A DNA stretch of 64,000 bases from Gnetum montanum (Eukaryota > Streptophyta > Gnetopsida > Gnetales > Gnetaceae): positions 790,219 through 854,218 of the forward strand of contig MNCI01030304.1 of assembly GCA_015680685.1 (NCBI GenBank). Reading direction: 5' to 3'. The notes beneath the pieces are model-generated. The model had not been told where the DNA came from. It searched no databases and was given only the letters and a program-made list of their open reading frames with translations. The position numbers were made by a program, and so were the translations under genes. Of the stretch, positions 56,591-64,000 are shown piece by piece. The stretch's first letter is position 1; each line of letters begins with the position of its first letter.

Positions 56591-58714
56591 TGTGATCACA
56601 ACACATCTATGAAATAGTAGATATAATGTATAATTTTAAACTTTTTAATACCTTCTCTCATTAGTTAGTTATACTTTGTCTAAGGTTAGACCATGGCAAA
56701 TTGATTATTTTATTAATTATTTATTTTAAATATACCAGAGCTTATTGGGAAGGTTTAACTCTTGTCATTTGGTGTTTGATAGTTGATTTCTTAGTTAAAC
56801 CTTTGTGGGAATTATAAACATGGCAAAAAATTTTCCATCAAAAATGGCAAATTTGTGGCCCCTATGACAAAGAGCTTATCTCTAATAGCTATAGGGTTGA
56901 AGAATGAAGTGATTTGGATAAACATTTAGGAAGTTATGGGCTTTGAAATTTTCTAGACTTTAAATTTGAAAAACTCCCTTCATGTTTGTGAGAGAATGTA
57001 AAAATTTCTAAGTAGGGTTTGGTATATATATACAATTTTTTACTTATGTTGACGAGGCCTTATATACAGGGCCTCATATACAGGTCTACTCCATCAACGG
57101 GGCCTCATATACAAGTCTACTCCATCAATGGGCCTCGTATATGGAGCCCATTAGGAAAAATTTTAAATTTGAATATCTCAAAAAATATATAAAATTTTTC
57201 AATGAATTTGGAGTCCATGGAATCCTAGAAAAGTGTAGAATATGATAAAATCATTAAAGAGGATCTTTGAAACCTCAAAAATTGAAAATTTTGATGGAGA
57301 ATGTATTTAATGAATAAAATATGTAAAGGAGCACATGGTCTAATGCAAAAGATGGGTGTACAAAAGATTTTGATTGCAAGAATGTTTAAGGACAAGGTAC
57401 TTAACGGACCCAACCAAGAGATATGCAAGTGAATCCTTCCCATAGCAGGCACATGCCTTGTTTGCCATTGCATAATCTCAACCTAAGGAGTCCATAGGCC
57501 CCATAGGTGATTAATGGTCAATGAAAGTTAAGGATCAAAACCTAGAAGATTCTACCTAAGAATTCAAATATGTTAGACCAGGACATGGAAAGAACATGGA
57601 CTTTAGCAATGAGGTAAGTTATGATTAGCATAGATGGATGAAAGAGAAGATGGAATAGAATTCTAAATTAAGGTCATAAGAAGTCCCTTGTGGAGTTGTG
57701 TGTTTAAAATGACCTGAGAAGATCCATCCTTAGTCCTAACCAAAACAAACCCCTTTCAATGACTTTGCATCATCACTCCAAGATCGATCCACCCCTTGAG
57801 TTACATGAGTGCACCCACAAAACAACCACTATTCCATAAAGAGGAGAAAATTGAAGAAGAAAGTGAGAGAGGGTCTTAGTTAGAAGGAATCTTCAAGCAT
57901 GGCTAACATGTCTTTCTAGTCCCAAAACCAGTACTTGTAACCAATTTATTTTTCTAAGGTATGTGTTTTGAATCCTCATCATTTTTTTTCTTTTTGTTAT
58001 TTTTATTTTAGTTTTTTATATATTTCTTTCTTTTTGGATGGGAACCACACCATGTAAAGATGTTATTTGACTTATGGTTATTAGGTAACATGGAATGGTG
58101 AGAAGTCTATGAAAATACTCAAGCACTCAAGTAAGTAGAAGAATACAAAGAGTATTGAGTCCTCTTGAAGTCACACCTTGTGCAAACCTTTGAATCCTTC
58201 AAAATTCTAGAAACTACCAAGGTCACAATTTAATTAAAATTTGTTTAATGAAAGGAACCTTAAAATCCCAAAACAAGGAAAACCATAAAGTTATTGAATG
58301 GGTGGATGTCATGGACTCACTACCTATTCCATGAAAAAGAAACCATGACTAAGCTATCGGTACAAAAATTAAAAAAATAGAAACTAGACATTGGCAAACA
58401 AAACATAAAGCACAAACCACCATTAGTAATAACTACAACAACACTATGTCCTATTGGCACAAACCATGTTTATTAGCAAAAATTTGAAAATCACAATAAA
58501 TAAATAAAAAGTAAATATATATATATAAGAAAGTGTAAAAATATTCAAGAAAGATTCAAACATACTAATGATGGTGTGAAACACAAATGATGTAAAATAG
58601 AAAAAATATTTAAAATCAAAAATATGTAAAAGAAAAAAATTGCAAAGATAAAAATGTGTAAAACAAAAAATTGAAAAACTAAGGAGCCATATGGATGATT
58701 AGCAAGGATGGTCA
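56591..58714 (-). repeat. 3' LTR of Ty3/gypsy element G2
   Basis: Right end set by 'ggtca' directly before an intact inverted polypurine tract; on the minus strand the LTR thus begins TGACC. The left end at 'tgtgatcacaacac' (56591) is a best guess. Most of it aligns with 1-1719. It contains a TATA-like run (57021-57034) and, at 57058-57135, two and a half copies of a 38-bp 'ggcctcatatacaggtctac' repeat. Confidence 0.72.
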
Positions 58715-58724
58715 TCTCCCCCAC
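58715..58724 (-). promoter_or_regulatory. G2 polypurine tract
   Basis: tctcccccac on the plus strand, that is GTGGGGGAGA on the element's strand, touching the LTR. It supports the LTR border and orientation. The G1 counterpart is decayed. Confidence 0.8.
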
Positions 58725-59289
58725 AATTGAGTTGAAAGGAGGAGATCCAAAAAATTGAGGGTGGTTGTCCATTCATTGAGGTATTTGTTACACTGGCCTA
58801 CTTAGGTTCATGGAAAGGTTTTACTTGTTGGATGTTGACCAACTACTTTTTATTTGGGCTCTCAATTTTGTATATGGTCATGGCCTTAGAAGGAAAGCTT
58901 TCATCAATTATATAGAATCCCTCGCACAATGTTTGAAACTTTGTTTTCTAGGGTACATGTGTGGACTTTTAGTACAGAACCTTATCTCCTAGTTGAAATT
59001 TTATTTTTCATATTCTAAGGTCATGTTGTTGTTTGTGTAATGCCTTGTGCACTTCATTCAAAGATAGGGCCACTAATCAATTTTCTTCTAGCACATTAAG
59101 GTCGATCAGTCTTTCTTTTTGTGCTAGACTTAGGTCAAGGTTTAGTTCACAAGTTGTTGAGAGTGTACAAAGATTGGATTGAATTAGAAGCATTTCAAGT
59201 TTTCCATACACTAACTCATAGGGAGAGTAGCCAATCAAGAGTTTCCATGTTAAGTAGTAGGCCCATAGGGCATCATTGAGCTTTATGCT
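58725..59289 (-). pseudogene. G2 integrase C-terminal tail and 3' untranslated region
   Basis: Collinear with 1730-2280 of G1. Minus-strand translation near 59040-59250 gives integrase tail pieces ('LVYGKLEMLLIQ', 'DLSLAQKERLI'). The ORF at 58810-58992 on the other strand is a shadow. Stops are present. Confidence 0.6.
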
Positions 59290-59640
59290 CTAGTCTCTCC
59301 TATATTTGCTAATAGTTCTTATTAGAATCTTTGTGATCTCCCAGTTAGTTAGCTCTACTTGACTATTGGCTTGGGGGTGATAGGGTGTTGTTAATTTATG
59401 TTCAACCCCCAAGTGTTGCATTAACTTTTGAAAAGTGGCACCTATAAAATGGGTCCCATTGTTAGAAATTAGTGCACATGGCATCTCAAACTTTTTTACA
59501 ACATTTTGTTGTGAAAATCTAGTAACAGTGGATGATGTGCAATTAGTGACAGCTATTTCTTCTACCCATTTAGTGTAGTAGTTGACTACTACAATGATAT
59601 ATGTCTTTCCATTGGACATGGGTGTGATGGAATCCATGAA
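59290..59640 (-). pseudogene. G2 integrase core
   Basis: 115 open codons: 'YIIVVVNYYTKWVEEIAVTN', 'CALISNNGTHFIGATFQKLM', 'TTPYHPQANSQVELTNWEI'. This is the DDE core that joins retrotransposon DNA to the target. The Glu of 'QVE' is present, but the second catalytic position, Asp in 'SDNGTHF', is Asn here, consistent with a G-to-A change. Even this open piece would therefore be inactive. Confidence 0.9.
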
Positions 59641-59679
59641 GTCAATGCCCCATATGTCAAAGGGATCCAGTGGTTGAAT

Positions 59680-59880
59680 TCATTTTTGAGGACCCTCCAT
59701 TTGTGCAATCATCCCACCATCTCTTTGATAGAATCTACAAGATTTGACAAATTGGTGAGCATCCTTGAAGATTATAGGCCAATAGTATCTTGCTTTCAAT
59801 ATTTTTATGGCCATGCACCTCTCTACATAGTGGCCTCCGCAAGGGCCTTCATGAGCATCCTGGAGAACACACAATTGGTC
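59680..59880 (-). pseudogene. G2 integrase zinc-binding domain
   Basis: 64 codons: 'DAHEGPCGGHYVERCMAIKI', then 'YYWPIIFKDAHQFVKSCRFYQR'. The two His are in place and the Cys pair is now Cys/Tyr ('CRFYQ' for 'C..CQ'). It sits directly upstream of the core. Confidence 0.88.
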
Positions 59881-60620
59881 TATATGAGGGACACACTAAT
59901 GAACTAGGCCATCAGTGCACACCTTGTAAAGGTGTCCATTAATTTCCAAATTTTTGTTTCTTCTTAAAGTACAAACCTTGTGGCATCTCCTAGGTGAGAA
60001 GATAAGTGAGGATGTTGTCATAGCATTTTGTTTCTATGGGCACTTACTGATTTATTACTCCTATAAAGAGGAGTTCATTTAAAAATTGATCAAAGAGCAG
60101 GCTCTCCTCCTCTTTGTTATCCCATCTTAACCAAGAAAGATGGTTAGTGATCACATTCTCAATCCCTTTTTGATCTACTATTGTGAGATTGAATTCCTAT
60201 AAGATCAAAAGCCATCATATGATACGGGGGCTCACCGTTGGCTTGTTCATTAGGAAGCAGATGGCACTATGATTTGTGTGCACAAACACCTTATAGCCAA
60301 GCACATGGTGCCTAAACTTTGTAAGAGCATACACCACTACCATTAGTTCTTTCTCAATTGTGTTGTAATTCAACTATGCATCCACAATGCTTCAGCTCAT
60401 GTAGTGGAGTAATATGGATGTTTCTTATTGTCCAACTATGTAAGCATGGCTCCCATGGCTCCCAAGGCATAATTAGATGCATTGATCATTATGTGAAATG
60501 GTCTAGACCAATTTGGTGCTTATAGAATTGGAGTTTCTATGAGTTTTTCCTTTAGCTTTTGGAATGCATGTTTGCACTCCTTGGTCCGAATGAATGGAGC
60601 ATCTTTCTTCATAAGCTTAA
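59881..60620 (-). pseudogene. G2 RNase H
   Basis: Minus-strand pieces fit RNase H between reverse transcriptase and integrase, e.g. around 60250-60370 ('KVFVHTNHSAICFLMNKPTV' and 'LIVVVYALTKFRHHVLGYKV'). Numerous stops and shifts. Confidence 0.65.
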
Positions 60621-61390
60621 TCAACAATTTTGTAGTCTTAGAGATATTCTCTATAAACTACCAATAGTAACCAATGTGTCCAAGGAATGATCATATGTAT
60701 TTAAATGTGTTTGGTTGGCATGTGATTCCTTGGATGACCCTTATCTTTTTTGGGTCTTCTTTAATCCCTACCTAAGTATTTCTGTGCCCCAACACTATGT
60801 GCTCCTAGACCATTAGATGGCTTTTTTGCCAATTGAGCCTAAGGTTTGTTTCAACACATCTTTTGAATACCTACTTAAGGCAATCCATGGCTTGCTCAAA
60901 TGTAGCCCCATAGGTAGAGAATTCATCTATAAAGACTTCTACCTTGCTACCAATTTGCTCTTGAAAAATTCTAAGGACAAGAAGTTGAAATGTTGTAGAG
61001 GCATTGCAAAACCAAATGGCATCTTACAATATGCAAAAGTTCCATAGGGACTCATGAATGTTTTCTTGGCCTAATCTTTAGGTTCAATTTGGATTTGATT
61101 ATAGCCACTATAACCATCCAAGAAGCTATAATAATAATGCCTAGATATGGTGTCCAACACTTGGTCCACAAATGACAATGAAAAATGATCTTTAAAGGTT
61201 GCCATATTTAACAGCCTAAAGTTAATATAGACTTGCCACTTTCCACCTTTCCTTCACACAATTATGAGTGGGCTAACCCATTTACTATCCACAATGGGAT
61301 AGATGAACTCTACCTAAGAAGTTATTCTATTTCCTCTTTGATAATTTACTTCAACCTAGGATTCAGCTACCTTTGTGGATGCCTTTTTGG
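60621..61390 (-). pseudogene. G2 reverse transcriptase
   Basis: Landmarks on the minus strand: 'GTFAYCKMPFGF' near 61045-61010, then after a one-base shift 'CNASTTFQLLVLRIFQEQIG' and 'VEVFIDEFSTYGATFEQAMD' near 60990-60890. The active-site pair is Asp-Glu in place of Asp-Asp. Stops occur on both sides. Collinear with G1 at about 3650-4340. Confidence 0.82.
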
Positions 61391-62400
61391 CTTCATGGCC
61401 AAGTTGGTGTAAATGCAATGCTGGCATATCCTTGGATTGATTCCAGTTAGCTTAGGATATAATCCAGTAAGGGCTATTGGCAATTTGTTGACTAGCTACA
61501 ATAGCTTGTCTTTTTGCTCAGGAGCAAGATTTGCTTTGATTATAACTAGCTTGCCATTATTTAAAAATGCATACTCCATGATGGCTGGTAGAGTTTTTAA
61601 CTCTATGGGCTCTTGCTTGAATTTATCAAGGATTACCAACTCTCCCTAATAAGTATCATCATCCTCATCATCAGAGAGTTGGTGATGAACTTGCTTAAGC
61701 TCATTCATACCTTTGACATAAGCACATGTTAAGCTCTTAGTTGGTTCCATGCATAGTGTGCTATTATTAGAGTTAGCTGTCAACCACTAGGTACCCTCCT
61801 ATTTTGTGGCTGCTACATATAGGCACCTTTGGATATCTATTTCATGTGCATACTAATTACATGCTTTGATGAATGTACTCTTAATGGACCATATTTTCTG
61901 CATGTAATTGCACCTATTATCACTGTATGTGATGCATGGAACATGCTTCTTCTATAGTCATATAAATTCATTTTCCTTGCAGATTTTCAAGGAGACATCC
62001 CTGATGCCCATCTGTGCATCAACAGTGTTCAACCATGCATATCCCATAATGATGGGAAAGTTGTCTTTGTAGTTTTCTATCTTGATCATTAGAAGATTAG
62101 TAGGGTAGGACCATCCACAAACTATGATCACAATGTCCTCAACTAATACCAAAGGGACTATGATTAATTGGTTTGCCAATTCCAAATGGATGTTGCTCTT
62201 CTTGAAAGGTGATAGGTTCTAGGCCTTGTACATGTCATGGGAGATAAAATTGACACTGGAAACAAAATTAGGAAGAGCCTTGCATGGCTCATGTCCAGTG
62301 ATCTGTAAGTAAATAAGACTTCCCAGGTAAGATCTCTTTGTGGAAAGGTTGATAGCCTTAATCCAATCAAAAACAACATGAGTTAACATCACAGTGCAAA
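61391..62400 (-). pseudogene. G2 protease region
   Basis: The open piece 62185-61958 reads 'LVLVEDIVIIVCGWSYPTNL' and 'NFPIIMGYAWLNTVDAQMGI', matching the second half of gypsy retropepsins in a subgroup with 'P.I.GR.WL...DA'. The Arg of that motif is Tyr here. The first half with the active-site Asp is not clearly readable. Confidence 0.72.
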
Positions 62401-64000
62401 TTTGAGGTGACGTTTGATTTGAAGAGTGCTGGAATGTGTTTGACGCAAAGGATGAGGGTGTTGGAGATATCGGGAAACTAGCCACATTAGGTTGTGAGGG
62501 TTTGGAAGGAATATTGGGTCAAAAAAATGGTTGTTTTCTAGATTGATCATCTAAACTACTCAACTAGAAGGCTGGTTGTAAATTTACAATCCTCGTAGCA
62601 TTTTGTTGTTGTGGTTGTGGGGGAATTTTATTTAACATGGACGGAGCAAGAGGTAACTAGGTTTAGGACTAAGGGATATGTATAGATGGATGTGGAGGAT
62701 GGTATGGATATGATTTCTTTCCTTGAGTAGATGGTGAATGTGTTTGATGCTACTTTGGAGGGTAATAGTGAAGCTGGAATGAGGCATGGCTTGCAGAGGC
62801 TCATGAAAAAATAGGCTACTAAACATAATACCCATATATATTTTGTTGCCTATAAGGGTACTACAATCTTGGCAGTGGCATTCCCCACAACTGTTATTGG
62901 TGCCACTATTGATATTGTTCATATGGTTGTGGTGAAGCTTCACTTGGATAGTAAGCCTATTGTTGTTTTTGGGACAACCTTGGATTGCCTTAAGGATAAG
63001 GCAATCGTCTAGGTGCTTACCTCCATGCTAGTCAAGGATTCAACATGTACACCCTAGGCTCTTGTAAGTGTGACATCATAGGGTAACATCCTTAAGATAA
63101 TCATATTAAAAAATTTCACATCCAACATCATCATCAAAGTCTATCTCCACAACTACTTCGACTAGAGCAACATTGTCTTTACCTCTCTAGTAGGCACATT
63201 CATCTTCTTTCCACCTCCTGTAGTTGTGATCACTATTATGCTCTTTCGATTCTTTAGTAATCTTCATAGCAGTTTGGAATTTTTCATCCAAAGAGTTCCA
63301 TAATTTATCAACCTTTTTCAAAATTTCATAAATATATTTTTGGATGGGCAAGGTCTTCCTATTCACCACTTCGTCGCATGGTGACTCCTCCTCATCATAG
63401 AATTGAACCTCCCTTTTTCTAATGGAAGGATTCCTATTATATTCATCTACACTTTTTCTTTTTCTTAGCTCATCTTCTTCTTTTACTACTTGCTCTATCA
63501 GCCTTTGTATTTGATGAGCTCTCAGTTTAGATAGTCTCCCTTGGGCATAAACCCCAAGAGTTATTCTAGTTTCTACTCTAAGTCCATCTATGATGTGGTG
63601 GAGTTGTTCCCTTTGAGAATAACCATGGCTAGGGAATTAATGTAAGAAAGAATAATATCTAACCATGGTGGCATCCAAGGGTTTCATGTATTCCCTATTT
63701 CCAATCTTGAATTTTCCTTCTCAAATTAGACACTCTAGAGTACATCTAGTATTTTTCATTAAGTAGTTCCAACATGGTACTCCATCTATGGATAGATTCC
63801 AGCTCTAAGAACCAGTACTAGCTTTCTACTTCTTTAATGAGCATCTTGGGAAAGAGCTTGAGTTTCTGCTAATCATTTTCAATGTTCTGCAAGGAATAGG
63901 CATCATGGAAAGCTTGTAGATGTGCCTACAGATTAAAGTTATATCCCCCCTAAAATCTTGGAATATTGTTCATGTTTAGGTGCTTGATCTGAATATCTTT
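62401..64000 (-). pseudogene. G2 gag, running off the right edge
   Basis: Collinear with G1 gag. 63369-63187 reads 'MVNRKTLPIQKYIYEILKKV' and 'ITKESKEHNSDHNYRRWKED', the charged end of capsid; 62500-62940 is a His/Pro/Gln-rich linker. Stops are frequent. The gag start and the 5' LTR of G2 lie beyond 64000. Confidence 0.68.

Noticed and set aside
60817-61047. Plus-strand ORF of 76 codons
   Set aside because: Shadow of the G2 reverse transcriptase on the minus strand, which carries the family motifs.
1-64000. tRNA or rRNA genes and organelle DNA
   Set aside because: No tRNA cloverleaf, rRNA block or plastid or mitochondrial gene was recognised on either strand by eye; a covariance-model scan would be decisive.

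Overview
This window looks like nuclear DNA of a land plant with a large, repeat-filled genome. It is AT-rich, has no operons or long intact ORFs, and consists mostly of decayed LTR retrotransposons of at least four families, one LINE, an endogenous caulimovirid (plant pararetrovirus) and parts of two intron-containing genes. A gymnosperm is my best guess, but that is inference from genome style only; no marker settles it. Nearly every coding region carries scattered stop codons, most often TAG.

Layout. 1-7476 and 13300 to about 13840: a minus-strand Ty3/gypsy element (G1), split by a nested insertion. 7477-13299: that insertion, a complete copia-like element (N1) with two 1.1-kb LTRs, a CTAAG target duplication, gag-type coding only and no pol. 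13840-16242: an LTR-like fragment and a truncated plus-strand gypsy gag-pol (E), cut by the LTR of a minus-strand N1 relative (A, 16243 to about 18900). 18950-22322: a plus-strand element (B) with TGATGAG...CTCATCA LTRs and a long coiled-coil ORF. 22323-25300: an internally deleted minus-strand gypsy (D).

25300-38205 is the most interesting block. A caulimovirid genome of about 7.2 kb lies on the minus strand (about 37100 down to 29857): unknown N-terminal ORF, movement protein, capsid with zinc knuckle, protease, reverse transcriptase, RNase H, promoter, leader and tRNA-Met primer site. It is joined to exons resembling the C-terminus of a plant ASPM-like (abnormal spindle) gene. The gene-plus-virus segment is repeated as a 4.5-kb inverted copy at 25300-29804, making a giant hairpin-like palindrome with a 3.9-kb spacer. 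Arms share stop codons, so the sequence was already decaying before it was duplicated.

38205-41080 is mostly non-coding, with one possible SINE. 41090-46190 is a decayed plus-strand LINE (endonuclease, reverse transcriptase, zf-RVT, and a coiled-coil tail region). 47780-51540 is a minus-strand, multi-exon host gene or recent pseudogene that I do not recognise, with a TATA box, plausible splice sites and only a few in-frame stops. 52665 to about 56590 is a second TGATGAG-family element (C, minus strand). 56591-64000 is the 3' LTR and most of the internal region of a second gypsy element (G2) of the same family as G1, running off the right edge.
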